A DNA stretch of 64,000 bases from Dyadobacter jejuensis (GCF_003149085.1 NZ_QGDT01000011.1:124001-188000); one strand, 5' to 3'. Counted from the stretch's first letter, positions 27,334 through 37,147 are shown. Notes: generated by a model not told the origin, from the letters alone. A program made the numbers and translations.

Positions 27334-28602
27334 ATGAGAACTTTTACATGGATCTGGCTGGCCATTCTACTATTCGCGACCACCGCCTACGCTACAACTG
27401 AGGAATCGAATCCCAAGGTGTCGGAAGAGAAATACGGGTACTTCTTAGAAAAAGACCGTAAGACTGCTCGAATACCCTTTGAGTTGCATTCGAATCTCAT
27501 ATTGTTGTATCTTAAAATAAACGATACAGACTCCCTCCGGTTTATCTTGGATACCGGCGTAAGTTCCATTATTGTCACCGACCCACATGTACTTCGGCCC
27601 GACAGGCTCCAACTTACTAGGAGGGTCGACTTGGCTGGGGCAGGAGAAGGCGAGAAAGTTTCGGCACATGTGGCTATAGACAATAGCCTCGTCATGGGTA
27701 AGCTACGCGCCAACCACCAGAATATAGTGGTGTTGGAAGAAGATTTCCTTCGGTTGTCCGAATATGTTGGCGTGCCTATACACGGGATTTTTGGGTATGA
27801 GATTTTCAATAATTTTGTAGTCACCATCGACTTTGCCAAGCGGGAACTACTGCTTACCAAGCATGACCACTACAAGTACAAACGCTCGAAAGGAGAAAAA
27901 TACCCCTTGGTCATAGAAAATACCAAGCCCTTTACCGATGCCGTCACCCTGTTTGCCGATGGGCGCGAGCGCCCCATCCGGGTACTCATCGATACCGGTG
28001 CTGGCCATGCCTTACTGGTCAATAACATGCCCAATGAAACACTACGTTTGCCCGAAAAAGTGATTCGGGCCCAGTTGGGCAGAGGGCTTAATGGGGTCAT
28101 CAATGGCAACCTAGGCCGGGTGGAGCGCATCAGGCTCGGAAAATTTGAGCTCGATAACATTTTAGCCTCCTTTCCCGACTCCCTGGCTTTCGCCTCTAAG
28201 TTGCACAACAGCTCGGAACGGCAGGGCAATATTGGCTGCGAGCTCCTCAGGCGCTTCACCGTGACCATGAATTACAAAGAAGGATATATGGTGCTGAAGC
28301 CCATAAAAAGCAAAATCAAGGAAAAGTTTGAACATGACATGAGTGGCTTAGAGATTGTAGCGGAGGGCCGCACCTTACAAAACTACTATGTAAACCACGT
28401 TACTGCCGACTCCCCCGCCGACCATGCAGGGCTAATGACCGGGGATCAACTCCTCTTTATCGACGATCAAGCGGCAGGAGAAATTCATATTAGCGAAATA
28501 TATAAACTGCTACAACTAGGCGATGGCCGAAAGATCGATTTCCTTGTCAAACGCAATGGTGATATTTTTTTCACAAGGATTACCCTAAAAAGAATGATTT
28601 AA
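27334..28602 (+). CDS. Retropepsin-like aspartyl protease with C-terminal PDZ domain
   Basis: 422 residues. Signal peptide in residues 1-21 (FTWIWLAILLFATTAYA). Two aspartyl protease half-sites: FILDTGVSSIIV (about 69-80) and VLIDTGAGHALLV (about 220-232), both with Asp-Thr-Gly. The last 90 residues form a PDZ domain (YYVNHVTADSPADHAGLMTGDQLLFIDD). So it is an exported, probably periplasmic protease with an unknown substrate. The candidate structured RNA lies immediately upstream. Confidence 0.85.
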   Translation: MRTFTWIWLAILLFATTAYATTEESNPKVSEEKYGYFLEKDRKTARIPFELHSNLILLYLKINDTDSLRFILDTGVSSIIVTDPHVLRPDRLQLTRRVDLAGAGEGEKVSAHVAIDNSLVMGKLRANHQNIVVLEEDFLRLSEYVGVPIHGIFGYEIFNNFVVTIDFAKRELLLTKHDHYKYKRSKGEKYPLVIENTKPFTDAVTLFADGRERPIRVLIDTGAGHALLVNNMPNETLRLPEKVIRAQLGRGLNGVINGNLGRVERIRLGKFELDNILASFPDSLAFASKLHNSSERQGNIGCELLRRFTVTMNYKEGYMVLKPIKSKIKEKFEHDMSGLEIVAEGRTLQNYYVNHVTADSPADHAGLMTGDQLLFIDDQAAGEIHISEIYKLLQLGDGRKIDFLVKRNGDIFFTRITLKRMI

Positions 28603-28632
28603 GTATTTTTAGGCAAATCACTAATTTGAATC

Positions 28633-29286
28633 TTGGAACGCCTAATTACCACCGCCGATGGCTCACATTCTTTAATGAGCCCCCTATTTAACCAACAATA
28701 TCATTCACTTCAAGGAGCACTAACCGAATCGATACATATCTATATCAACCTGGGTCTGCAAAGCAAAATACCGTCCCCGCATCCCATTTCTATCTTTGAA
28801 ATGGGCTTCGGGACGGGGCTCAATGCCCTACTGGCCTGGCAGCTTGCCGAGACGACTCAGACGCCCGTTCATTATACGACCGTGGAGGCTTACCCCATTA
28901 CCCTAGCAGAAGCCCGGCAACTCAACTATCCGAGCCTTACCAACACCGAGGACTTCCTAGCCTTACACCAAGCCGGCTGGGGCGAAGACATCCCCCTTTC
29001 GCCTTATTTTACCTTTAGAAAAGAGAACAGGACCCTCCAAGAGCTAAGCCATAGGCGGCAATATGAAGTCATATTTTATGATGCTTTTGATCCTCGGGCA
29101 CAGCCAGAACTTTGGACCACCGAAATTTTTACTAACATTGCGGCTCAAACAGCCCCAAACGGTGTACTAGTCACCTACTCTTCGAAAGGCATCGTAAAAA
29201 GAGCCCTTCAAGCAGCAGGATTCCTAGTAACCAAGCACCGAGGGCCTGGAAAAAAGTTTCATGTTTTAAAAGCGGTAAAAATTTAA
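28633..29286 (+). CDS. mnmD: tRNA 5-aminomethyl-2-thiouridine methyltransferase (MnmD)
   Basis: 217 residues. It matches the methyltransferase half of MnmC as a separate protein: TADGSHSLMSPLFNQQYHSLQGALTES, the SAM-binding IFEMGFGTGLNALLAW, and IFYDAFDPRAQPELWT. It completes the mnm5s2U34 wobble modification. The start is TTG at 28633. A TGA lies two codons upstream, and the first ATG (28675) would cut off the conserved TADGSH motif, so TTG is preferred. Confidence 0.9.
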   Translation: MERLITTADGSHSLMSPLFNQQYHSLQGALTESIHIYINLGLQSKIPSPHPISIFEMGFGTGLNALLAWQLAETTQTPVHYTTVEAYPITLAEARQLNYPSLTNTEDFLALHQAGWGEDIPLSPYFTFRKENRTLQELSHRRQYEVIFYDAFDPRAQPELWTTEIFTNIAAQTAPNGVLVTYSSKGIVKRALQAAGFLVTKHRGPGKKFHVLKAVKI

Positions 29287-29298
29287 ATAATCAATTCG

Positions 29299-29877
29299 AT
29301 GGCATTACAAGAAATGATCCAAAATGAATTGCAGGAGGCCCAAAAAGTATTGAATGCCTTCCTTTCAGATCCAATTCAGACAGAGAAAATTGAAGCTGCA
29401 GCCAGGCTAATGGCCCAGGCCATTCAAAATAATAGAAAAATTATTTCTGCCGGCAATGGAGGTTCTCATTGCGACGCCATGCATTTTGCAGAAGAACTTA
29501 CAGGACGCTATCGAGAAAATAGAAGGGCTTTGCCTGCCATCGCCATATCGGATGTCAGTCATATCAGCTGCGTAAGCAACGATTTCGGCTATGAATTTAT
29601 ATTTTCAAGATACCTAGAAGCCATGGGCCAACAGGGGGACGTTTTTCTGGGACTGAGCACCAGTGGTAATTCGGCAAATATTATCGAGGCCGTAAAAACG
29701 GCTAAAGAACGGGGCATGAAAACCATTATTTTATCGGGCAAAGACGGTGGTACACTCGCCGGAATGGCCGATATCGAAATACGGGTACCTCATTTCGGAT
29801 ATGCCGACCGCATCCAAGAAATACATATTAAGATCATTCACATTTTTATGCTTTTAATAGAAAAGCTAGTGGTATAA
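29299..29877 (+). CDS. gmhA: Phosphoheptose isomerase (sedoheptulose 7-phosphate isomerase)
   Basis: 192 residues, SIS domain. It converts sedoheptulose 7-phosphate to D-glycero-manno-heptose 7-phosphate for LPS inner core. [22 protein letters not shown] (from about 51) with its conserved Ser and His/Glu, [16 protein letters not shown], and [15 protein letters not shown] at the C-terminus are family signatures. It is 12 bp after mnmD. Confidence 0.95.
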   Translation: MALQEMIQNELQEAQKVLNAFLSDPIQTEKIEAAARLMAQAIQNNRKIISAGNGGSHCDAMHFAEELTGRYRENRRALPAIAISDVSHISCVSNDFGYEFIFSRYLEAMGQQGDVFLGLSTSGNSANIIEAVKTAKERGMKTIILSGKDGGTLAGMADIEIRVPHFGYADRIQEIHIKIIHIFMLLIEKLVV

Positions 29878-29907
29878 CCAGATACATTAGATCACACTAA
29901 CAACCCC

Positions 29908-30348
29908 ATGAAAGTAAGACCGTCAGCCGTCATAGTCCATGACCAGAAAGTGTTAACCATGCGCTACCAGTACCAAGGTACCGAGGTACTGGCACTTCCC
30001 GGAGGCAACCCCGACCCTGGAGAAAACCTTCCCGAAGCCTTAGCACGCGAATTGCAAGAGGAGTTGGGCATAGCCGTTCAAATAGGCCCTATGATGCTTT
30101 GTGGTGAGGTGATTTGGACCGAGGTGAACCGACACACCTTGCATACCGTATTTGCTATCAAGGAATTAGTAGGCGAACCCGAGCTTAACCCCGACCAAAC
30201 CACGGCCTTGTCGCTGGAATGGATTCCAATCCAAGAGCTAACCCAACATTTGCTCTATCCTAACTTTGGTGCCCTCCTCCAGAAATGCCTTCAGGAGGGT
30301 CAGTTATTGGGCTATGTAGGCCCCGCTTTGCAGCCCTATCTCCCTTGA
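29908..30348 (+). CDS. NUDIX hydrolase
   Basis: 146 residues. The Nudix box is GGNPDPGENLPEALARELQEELGI (from about 33), matching Gx5Ex7REUxEExGU. The substrate cannot be told. It is 30 bp after gmhA and probably in the same operon. A terminator follows. Confidence 0.92.
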   Translation: MKVRPSAVIVHDQKVLTMRYQYQGTEVLALPGGNPDPGENLPEALARELQEELGIAVQIGPMMLCGEVIWTEVNRHTLHTVFAIKELVGEPELNPDQTTALSLEWIPIQELTQHLLYPNFGALLQKCLQEGQLLGYVGPALQPYLP

Positions 30349-30430
30349 GGAAGAACATCTCACCCTATCCAAAAATTGGATTTAAATTGGGATAAATACT
30401 ACAGTTAAAATTTTTCCGAAAATACCAGTA

Positions 30431-30462
30431 GCCAGAAACGAATATATATGGTCGTTTCTGGC
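30431..30462 (+). terminator. Intrinsic terminator after the NUDIX gene
   Basis: GCCAGAAACGA (30431-30441) pairs with TCGTTTCTGGC (30452-30462), followed by ATTTTTATT. Confidence 0.88.
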
Positions 30463-30545
30463 ATTTTTATTAGATAATTCCCTTTCCAATTTCTAAAAAA
30501 CAGAAACAAACTGTACTTTTGCATTTTTTAAAGGCAACTGTGTAA

Positions 30546-33500
30546 ATGGAAAACGAAAAGAAGGAAAAACTGTCGGACTTCCTTATACGGCGGGCGGATA
30601 AAGATCGACTTTCAAGAGGTCGGTCTATTTATAGTAGTGGGGCACTTAAAGTTTCTAAACTAGAATATCTTGGAACCGGTACGGCCGAATTTAAGATCAA
30701 AAGTGATTACTCGATTCACTACTTCCAAATCCAAATTAGGGATTTTTTAACTCCACAAATTATAGCTGAGTGTACCTGCAACGACAATAGTCAAGGCCTG
30801 TGCAAGCATCGCGTCGCTAGTATATTGTATATCCTCGACAAAATGCCCATTATCAAGCAGATCGTCTACGAAATGCAGGATACAGAGGTGGAAATGGCCG
30901 ACTTGCGGGATTATGTACTGAGAGGCTTGGTATTGGACGAAACCTGGAAGAACCGTGACCAGATCAATAACGTCGAGGTTAATATAGCCAAAGAAGGCCA
31001 TGCCGAATGCGAGGTGGTAGTAGAAGAGCAGCGCTTTCAGGTGAACTTGATTCGTCAGAAAGGAACCCGTGTTTTACAGACCTCCTGCTCTTGCAACCAA
31101 GAACTATGGGTGCCCCTCTGTGAGCATAAACTAGCGGCTCTGCTAAAGATACGGTCTGAACTCGGCGATCGTGCCTTCGAGGTCATGCGCGACTTTTCTG
31201 AGGACAAGGCCAAGCTATTGGAAGAGTATGGCTACAGCCTGGAAGACGATTTTAAGGATAAGTTCGATTTCAAAATCGACGAAAGTGGTGATTTGTCCAT
31301 AATCAAGCTTGACCCATCCATCCAAAAGGTGGGAAAATACCAAGATTGGGCGGAGTTACGCTATCAAATTCTTCCTTATCAATCAGACGAATTTGAAGTA
31401 TCTAACCCCGAAGGTAATTCTGAGGAAGACGATCGAATGACTTTCTTCTCCTTTTGGCCGAAGGGCGTCGACAAACTCATGGACTTTGGTTTTGGAGTGT
31501 TTTCTGCGAAGTATAACGATAAAACCGACAAACTAACCACCATCCGGACCATTGCCGGAGGCAGTAGCCAATATTACTCTGCCGATGAAGTTCCGGTACT
31601 TTCTGAGGCCGAAGCGCGCCTGGTGCGACTTTCCAGAAGCTTAGAAGACGGTCTTCAGAAATTTACCCGTAAAAAAGGCTGGACCTATAATGCCTTCCTT
31701 AACTATGACGACGTGACTCCGATGCAAAAGTCGGATGCACGAAACTATACGGGAAAACAGGTACAAAGGATCTTTCATGACCTGGCCGACCAAAAGATAT
31801 TCATCACAGAGAACGATAACGTAACCAATAATAACCAGCTAGAGAGCATATCCATTCACCGGACTCCCGCAAAGCTATTCTTTGCCCTCACCGAGGACAG
31901 CGAGTTCGTGACCCTGCGCCCCCTAGTCGAAATAGTACCAGGCTCCCCACAAAACTTAGAGGAAGTAACCAGCTTCGACAGTTTTTGGCTGGGCGTATAC
32001 CGCAACAAGCTTCTGTATCGCTGGGCGGGGCTCAGTGATGCCGAAATGGTACATTATCTAAGAAATAACGGATATAAAATCAGAGTACGCAAAGAGCATT
32101 CCGAGGACTTCCTCACGGAGTGGGTCATCCCCGTGACCAAGCAATTTGACGTCATGTTCCAGACCCGTCATGAGCTACTTAAAAAACCGTTAGAATTTGA
32201 AAAACCTCAGATTTACCTCAAGGAGGACGACGCCAATCTACTGATTGTACCTACCTACCTGTACAAAGGTCCTGAGGGAAGTGAAGAGGAGATCCTAGAA
32301 TTTCATCATAATCAGAAGAGAACCCAAGCGGGCTTCGAGGACGGAAAAATAACCGTCTTAGAGCGGAATCATAGCCAAGAAAATGAAATTTGGAAATGGC
32401 TGAAGGGCCTAAATCCCGATTTTGCGGCCCAAGACGACGATTCATTCCTGTACGTACCCTTCGACCAGGTTATGAAAGATGGGTGGTTGTATCAATTCGT
32501 TGAAGCTATTCAAGAGAAGGGGTATGATCTGTTAGGCTTTAAAGACCTAAAAAAAATGCGCTTTAACCCCAACCGCGGGAAAGTGCAGGTAACGGCATCA
32601 TCTGGAATCGACTGGTTCGATATGCAGGTCTTAATCAGCTTTGGCGATCAGATCGTATCCATGGGCGACGCTAAAAAAGCCCTGCTCAAAAAGCAAAATT
32701 TCGTTCAACTTAAGGATGGTACCTTAGGGGTAATTCCCGAAGAGTGGATCAAGAAGCTGGAACCCATACTGAAGTTTGGGCGGGTTAACGGCAACGGCAT
32801 ACACCTTTCTAAGATCCACTTCTCGCTAATAGAATCCCTAATTGCCGAAATTGACGACGAAGACATTGCGAACGAGTTAAAAGAGAAAAAGCAAAAGCTT
32901 TTAAACTTTAAAGAGATCCCGAATGTCGTTCTTCCTCCTAACATCAAGGCCACTTTACGGCATTATCAGGAAGAGGGATATAAATGGATGAATTTCTTAG
33001 ACGAATTCCGTTGGGGAGGCTGCTTAGCCGACGATATGGGTCTTGGTAAAACCTTGCAGATCCTTACCTTCATTCAGCAGCAGAAAAACCTGCATCCTAC
33101 CGCCACCAACCTGGTAGTAGTGCCCACCACCCTGATCTTTAACTGGCAGGCAGAAGCAGAGAAATTCACCCCTGAGCTTAAACTCTATGTGCACCGTGGT
33201 ATGACGCGCCGGAAGGACATCGATTTCTTTACGGAATATGACGTCATCCTGACCACCTATGGCACCATGCGTAGCGATGTTCAGCTACTTCGTAACCTGA
33301 CCTTCCACTACATCATATTGGACGAGGCTCAGGCCATTAAAAACCCCGATTCCCTTACTTCCAAAGCCTCTCGGTTATTGGTTGCCAACAACCGATTGAC
33401 CATGACAGGGACCCCGGTCGAAAATAATACCTTCGACTTGTATGCCCAGTTCGAATTCTTGAACCCTGGTATGCTGGGTAATGCCGATTTTTTCAGGTCG

Positions 33501-34337
33501 GAATATGCCACGCCAATCGACAAATATCAGGACAAAGAAAAGTCAGAAGAACTACGCCGGCTGGTGTATCCTTTTATGCTTAAGCGTACCAAAGAAGAAG
33601 TGGCTACCGACTTACCCGACAAAACAGAAACGATTTTGTTCTGCGAAATGGGTAAGAAGCAGCGTAAGGTTTACGATCATTTTAGAGAAAAATACCGGGC
33701 CGAAATTGCAGAAAAGCTGGCCACAGAAGGGCTTAACAAGAGTAGTTTCCTAATTTTGGAAGCCCTCCTTAAGTTGCGTCAGATATGTGACTCCCCCGCC
33801 ATATTGTCGGGAGACGAAGACCATGGTAGCGAATCGGCTAAGCTGGAGGAGATTGTGAGGGAAATTGAAGAGAACGCCTCCAACCATAAAATACTTATTT
33901 TTAGCCAGTTCCTCGGCATGCTCGATCTCATCAAAACCCATCTGGAAAAGGTACATATTACCTATGAATACCTCGATGGACAGACCGTCGACCGGGCTAG
34001 CAGGGTCAATCGCTTTCAGAACGACCAAAGCTGTAGGGTATTCTTGATGAGTCTAAAAGCGGGAGGCGTGGGACTTAACCTTACTGAAGCCGACTACGTG
34101 TACCTCGTGGACCCTTGGTGGAACCCAGCCGTGGAAAGACAGGCCATTGACCGTACCCACCGTATCGGCCAACAAAAGAAAGTATTTGCCTATAAAATGA
34201 TCTGTAAAGATACGATTGAAGAGAAAATTTTACTCCTTCAACAACGTAAACAAGATCTTGCAGAAGACTTGGTAGGTGGGGAATCCGGATTCATTAAAAA
34301 GCTGACTCAGGACGATATCATGTCGTTATTCAACTAA
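30546..34337 (+). CDS. SNF2-family helicase with two SWIM zinc fingers
   Basis: 1263 residues. Two CxC...CxH SWIM motifs lie at about 77-89 (CTCNDNSQGLCKH) and 181-193 (CSCNQELWVPLCEH). A long middle region of 550 residues follows, then the Swi2/Snf2 ATPase: Walker A LADDMGLGKT (about 827-836), DEAQ box (about 926), TMTGTPVENN, and C-terminal helicase motifs FSQFLGMLDLI, LMSLKAGGVGLNLTEADYV and DRTHRIGQ. It probably remodels protein-DNA or RNA polymerase complexes. A TACTTTTG -7 box sits at 30514-30521. No modification or nuclease partner is beside it, so a defence role is not supported. Confidence 0.93.
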   Translation: MENEKKEKLSDFLIRRADKDRLSRGRSIYSSGALKVSKLEYLGTGTAEFKIKSDYSIHYFQIQIRDFLTPQIIAECTCNDNSQGLCKHRVASILYILDKMPIIKQIVYEMQDTEVEMADLRDYVLRGLVLDETWKNRDQINNVEVNIAKEGHAECEVVVEEQRFQVNLIRQKGTRVLQTSCSCNQELWVPLCEHKLAALLKIRSELGDRAFEVMRDFSEDKAKLLEEYGYSLEDDFKDKFDFKIDESGDLSIIKLDPSIQKVGKYQDWAELRYQILPYQSDEFEVSNPEGNSEEDDRMTFFSFWPKGVDKLMDFGFGVFSAKYNDKTDKLTTIRTIAGGSSQYYSADEVPVLSEAEARLVRLSRSLEDGLQKFTRKKGWTYNAFLNYDDVTPMQKSDARNYTGKQVQRIFHDLADQKIFITENDNVTNNNQLESISIHRTPAKLFFALTEDSEFVTLRPLVEIVPGSPQNLEEVTSFDSFWLGVYRNKLLYRWAGLSDAEMVHYLRNNGYKIRVRKEHSEDFLTEWVIPVTKQFDVMFQTRHELLKKPLEFEKPQIYLKEDDANLLIVPTYLYKGPEGSEEEILEFHHNQKRTQAGFEDGKITVLERNHSQENEIWKWLKGLNPDFAAQDDDSFLYVPFDQVMKDGWLYQFVEAIQEKGYDLLGFKDLKKMRFNPNRGKVQVTASSGIDWFDMQVLISFGDQIVSMGDAKKALLKKQNFVQLKDGTLGVIPEEWIKKLEPILKFGRVNGNGIHLSKIHFSLIESLIAEIDDEDIANELKEKKQKLLNFKEIPNVVLPPNIKATLRHYQEEGYKWMNFLDEFRWGGCLADDMGLGKTLQILTFIQQQKNLHPTATNLVVVPTTLIFNWQAEAEKFTPELKLYVHRGMTRRKDIDFFTEYDVILTTYGTMRSDVQLLRNLTFHYIILDEAQAIKNPDSLTSKASRLLVANNRLTMTGTPVENNTFDLYAQFEFLNPGMLGNADFFRSEYATPIDKYQDKEKSEELRRLVYPFMLKRTKEEVATDLPDKTETILFCEMGKKQRKVYDHFREKYRAEIAEKLATEGLNKSSFLILEALLKLRQICDSPAILSGDEDHGSESAKLEEIVREIEENASNHKILIFSQFLGMLDLIKTHLEKVHITYEYLDGQTVDRASRVNRFQNDQSCRVFLMSLKAGGVGLNLTEADYVYLVDPWWNPAVERQAIDRTHRIGQQKKVFAYKMICKDTIEEKILLLQQRKQDLAEDLVGGESGFIKKLTQDDIMSLFN

Positions 34338-34353
34338 ATAATAATACGGTATT

Positions 34354-34395
34354 AAAAAAAAGGTGCATCCAAAATTGCTGGATGCACCTTTTTTT
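34354..34395 (+). terminator. Intrinsic terminator after the SNF2 gene
   Basis: A-run plus GGTGCATCC pairs with GGATGCACC plus T-run (34354-34370 with 34380-34395), 9-nt loop, long T-tail. Confidence 0.93.
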
Positions 34396-34474
34396 AGTTT
34401 CTTGGTGTGTGTATAGCGGTGCCCAGCTCTGAGCTTGGGTAATTAATTTATCAAACAAAAGCCAAAAATTCCGG

Positions 34475-34640
34475 TTATTGTTTCGATGAGCCAGCTCGAG
34501 CTATTCCCTCATCCAAATTGGCCAAGGCCATGGAAGGAAGCTTGCTATCTGCTCCAATGGCCTTCTCTTTCGATTTTTTTTCGATCAAACAAAGGCCAAA
34601 TAATACGAGAGCAATTATAAAAGTTAATATATGTTTCATC
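34475..34640 (-). pseudogene. Possible small exported protein with a frameshift
   Basis: From the ATG at 34640 the minus strand reads MKHILTF. One base shift at the T5 run (34620-34624) then opens a clean frame reading FIIALVLFGLCLIEKKSKEK and ending ARAGSSKQ at the TAA at 34475. The joined 54 residues would have a hydrophobic N-terminal anchor and a polar tail. In the sequence as given the ATG frame stops after 33 codons. So this is a decayed small gene, a sequence error, or coincidence. Positive-strand ORFs over the same place look random. Confidence 0.35.
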
Positions 34641-34808
34641 TTAGTTATATTCTTTATCGTGTGTAAGCTGATTACAAAACTACCACTTAGAGTTAAAACA
34701 GACCAGAATAGTTGGAATAAGAAATCGTAAAAAATGCGTATTCTTATTTAACGGTTTCTTTTCTCAGTAAAAATCTATGCCATAGGTTACTGGAATGAAG
34801 TTAATTGG

Positions 34809-34841
34809 AAAAATACTATTATGATAAGAGATAGTATTTTT
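34809..34841. terminator. AT-rich perfect inverted repeat, possible bidirectional terminator
   Basis: AAAAATACTAT (34809-34819) pairs with ATAGTATTTTT (34831-34841), with an 11-nt loop, in a gene-poor region of low GC. The A/T ends would suit termination in both directions. Confidence 0.55.
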
Positions 34842-35016
34842 AAAATTCAACCCTTCAATTTGTAATTATGCTTATAAAATACTTAGTTTTTCTAATGCAA
34901 CGTTAAAAAACGCCGCAATAAGTAGGCTTTCTCTTATTCCAATTCAAAAATTAGCAAAAAGAAAAAGTACAATTGTTATTTTTCTTTAGATTCAAAACCA
35001 CCATTAAAGTCACTAG

Positions 35017-35100
35017 TTAATTCTGTAAATAATCCTCAATTTTTAAAGCCAACCGCTTCCTTAAATCGGTATCCTCTGTTGACACATTGAGCCTCAGCAC
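35017..35100 (-). pseudogene. C-terminal gene remnant (27 codons)
   Basis: The minus strand reads VLRLNVSTEDTDLRKRL then ALKIEDYLQN and stops at 35017. A neighbouring frame just upstream reads KWEGTDGAVL and would join smoothly, which suggests a frameshift. The amphipathic helical ending is protein-like. It vaguely recalls the LRLNVEA tail of phosphomannomutases, but I cannot assign it. The rest of 34396-35170 is AT-rich and holds nothing else I can support. Confidence 0.3.
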
Positions 35101-35170
35101 AATACGGCGCCGTCAGTCCCTTCCCATTTAAAAAAAAAGAATAATACTAGGACCCATTTTGGAATAAGTA

Positions 35171-35563
35171 CTAGAGGGGTCTGTCCTGATAGGTTATTTC
35201 CGTAAGCAAGCCTACGGCATTAAACTTCAAAATAGCTTTGGGGGCATTGGATTTGACCTTCATATCCCCACATTGGGGTCCTGATTCCAAAAAATACACA
35301 TACAGTTTTATATTACGTTCTCCCAACTGGTGAATATCAGGACGGCCTAGCAAGGCGCCTATATCGTCAATAAATCGACCTTTTAATTGTTCCTCTTCTC
35401 CCTTAAAGGCTTCTACGAGTTGGCTGCGTTCATTATTGCACCCTCCCCGGTCGGCACGCCAGGCTTTGAGGTTAAGCCCTCCTAATGTGTCGGGAGGTGA
35501 GGAGCATCCCAGCATTACCGTTATGAGGATAGCCCCCATCGTCTTCAAATATATCCCTTTCAT
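35171..35563 (-). CDS. Small lipoprotein of unknown function
   Basis: 130 residues. N-terminal lipoprotein signal with lipobox MLGC (Cys about 20) followed by SSPPDT. The mature part has two more cysteines (RGGCNNER and GPQCGDM) that could form a disulphide. LLGRPDIHQLGERNIKLYVYFLESGPQC resembles small Bacteroidota lipoproteins that I cannot name. Alone in its transcription unit; a divergent gene at 35722 follows. Confidence 0.75.
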   Translation of the reverse strand: MKGIYLKTMGAILITVMLGCSSPPDTLGGLNLKAWRADRGGCNNERSQLVEAFKGEEEQLKGRFIDDIGALLGRPDIHQLGERNIKLYVYFLESGPQCGDMKVKSNAPKAILKFNAVGLLTEITYQDRPL

Positions 35564-35721
35564 CGTTTTACAATAGTTCCTTTATACTTTCATCCGACAG
35601 CGCCCTAGGTACCGAGCTGCATCCACGCGCTCATCAAGCTAACGCAACACATTTTTAATAAACCTATGCAACCTATCTGAATGAAACATTATCTTTAGAA
35701 AATCAAATAATCTTAAAGCAC

Positions 35722-36150
35722 ATGAAACGATTCTTAGTCCTTTTCTTACTGATGGGCGTTATGGCCCAAGCAAAAGCATCCTTCCCAGCTGCCGTAGATG
35801 CCACTGCGTGCACCCAAGAATTCTTCCAAGCCATGTTAGAAGAAAATAACGATCAACTCAGCAATTTAATGACGTCCGATTTTAGTATCATCTCCATGAA
35901 TGGCCAACATGTGGACCGGGAAACACTCCTACAAGCCATAGCACAAGGCTATGTAACCATCGACAGCGGCATGCTATCCGCACTTCAAACAAAAAACCTC
36001 AACAACGTTGGGGTGGTCACTGGCTCTTGGCGTGTCAAAGCCTCTATTGAGAACAATAACTATATGGGTGAGCTTAGCTTTATGACCGTCTGTGTGCAAG
36101 AAGCAGGCAAATGGAAGGTTTCGGCCGTACAGCTAACCCCATCGCGTTAA
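35722..36150 (+). CDS. Exported NTF2/SnoaL-like protein (DUF4440 type)
   Basis: 142 residues. Signal peptide 1-19 (FLVLFLLMGVMAQAKA). The mature part has the NTF2 pattern: FFQAMLEENNDQLSNLMTSDFSIISMNGQHVDRETLLQAI, then VVTGSWRVKA and SFMTVCVQEAGKWKVSAVQLTP. A catalytic or binding role is not visible. Followed by a strong terminator. Confidence 0.8.
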   Translation: MKRFLVLFLLMGVMAQAKASFPAAVDATACTQEFFQAMLEENNDQLSNLMTSDFSIISMNGQHVDRETLLQAIAQGYVTIDSGMLSALQTKNLNNVGVVTGSWRVKASIENNNYMGELSFMTVCVQEAGKWKVSAVQLTPSR

Positions 36151-36164
36151 TATACCAAACATAG

Positions 36165-36198
36165 GAAGAGGCTGACCATCGTACTGGTCAGCCTCTTC
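36165..36198. terminator. Terminator between NTF2-like gene and AraC gene
   Basis: A perfect 14-bp stem (36165-36178 with 36185-36198), 6-nt loop, followed by GCTTTAATAT. It lies between convergent genes. Confidence 0.85.
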
Positions 36199-36217
36199 GC
36201 TTTAATATCTACAACCC

Positions 36218-37147
36218 TTAGACGTTCATCAGCGACTCTCTGCGGCGCATCTTGCCCGCGGGAATCCCGAACATCATCTTAAAGCGTCGGCAGAAATAAG
36301 CCGTGTCTTTATAGCCTACATCGGAACCGATAGCACGTATGCTCTTCTTAGAAGTACGCAACAGGTCTACGGCCTTTTCCATACGCTGGTATTCGATATA
36401 ATCCTGTGGATTGATACCAGTCAACATCTTGAAGTACTGCCCTACATAGTCCTCCGATACATTGGCTACATTGGCCAACACCTTGTTGGACAAGTCACCG
36501 CCTAGATTATCTTTGATATAAGCGAAAATGTCGATCAAACGAGGGTCTTTAAAATAAGTACTGTTGGTAACCAATTGCTCTACAAACAACTTATTTTTGA
36601 GGATATAACGAATAATCTCGATCACAACTTCTTCCGTCTTAATCTTGATAATCCGGCCTTTACCAGGGGTATCAAGCATATCTTCGGCCAGGATTTGATT
36701 GATGGTAGTGGCAATTTGATCGTCTCTTTTGATCAGGAATGGAGGAACGTCCAAAGAAGTGAAGAAGTTGACGGTATCAAAAACCTTAGCTTCAAAGGAG
36801 ATAAGTCCGAACGAATTGGGCAATTTCCCTATCAATGCCGGATCGTGTCCTGCTTCAATATAATTATCCCGGTTGGTCATAAACTCTTCGTTGGAAACCG
36901 CCTTAGCCGATTGGCTACTACCATAGGTAACCGTAGCATGCTTTCCACCTGGGATAAAAAGCATATCTCCTTCCTCAACTTTCTGAGGTTCTTCACCCCC
37001 AAACGACACCTCACCATCGTACAAAATTGTAAGAGAATTTTGTACATCGTAAAAATTTTTGATGGTAATAGGCTGTAAAATCCTGATATGACGTGCCTTA
37101 ACGAATTTAACGCCCAAGGACTCAATAATTTTGTTATAATCTTCCAT
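36218..37147 (-). CDS. AraC-family transcriptional regulator with cupin sensor domain
   Basis: 309 residues. The N-terminal half is cupin-like (LTILYDGEVSFGGEEPQKVEEGDMLFIPGGKHATVTYG). The C-terminal ~100 residues are the double helix-turn-helix of AraC: LANVANVSEDYVGQYFKMLTGINPQDYIEYQRMEKAVDLL and IRAIGSDVGYKDTAYFCRRFKMMFGIPAGKMRR. The effector is unknown. Direct repeats at its promoter suggest autoregulation. The upstream neighbour is an acyl-CoA dehydrogenase gene on the same strand. Confidence 0.93.
   Translation of the reverse strand: MEDYNKIIESLGVKFVKARHIRILQPITIKNFYDVQNSLTILYDGEVSFGGEEPQKVEEGDMLFIPGGKHATVTYGSSQSAKAVSNEEFMTNRDNYIEAGHDPALIGKLPNSFGLISFEAKVFDTVNFFTSLDVPPFLIKRDDQIATTINQILAEDMLDTPGKGRIIKIKTEEVVIEIIRYILKNKLFVEQLVTNSTYFKDPRLIDIFAYIKDNLGGDLSNKVLANVANVSEDYVGQYFKMLTGINPQDYIEYQRMEKAVDLLRTSKKSIRAIGSDVGYKDTAYFCRRFKMMFGIPAGKMRRRESLMNV

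Noticed and set aside
30546-34337. DISARM/RM-type defence helicase
   Set aside because: No methyltransferase, nuclease or PLD gene is nearby, and the SWIM–SNF2 layout is common in ordinary chromosomes.
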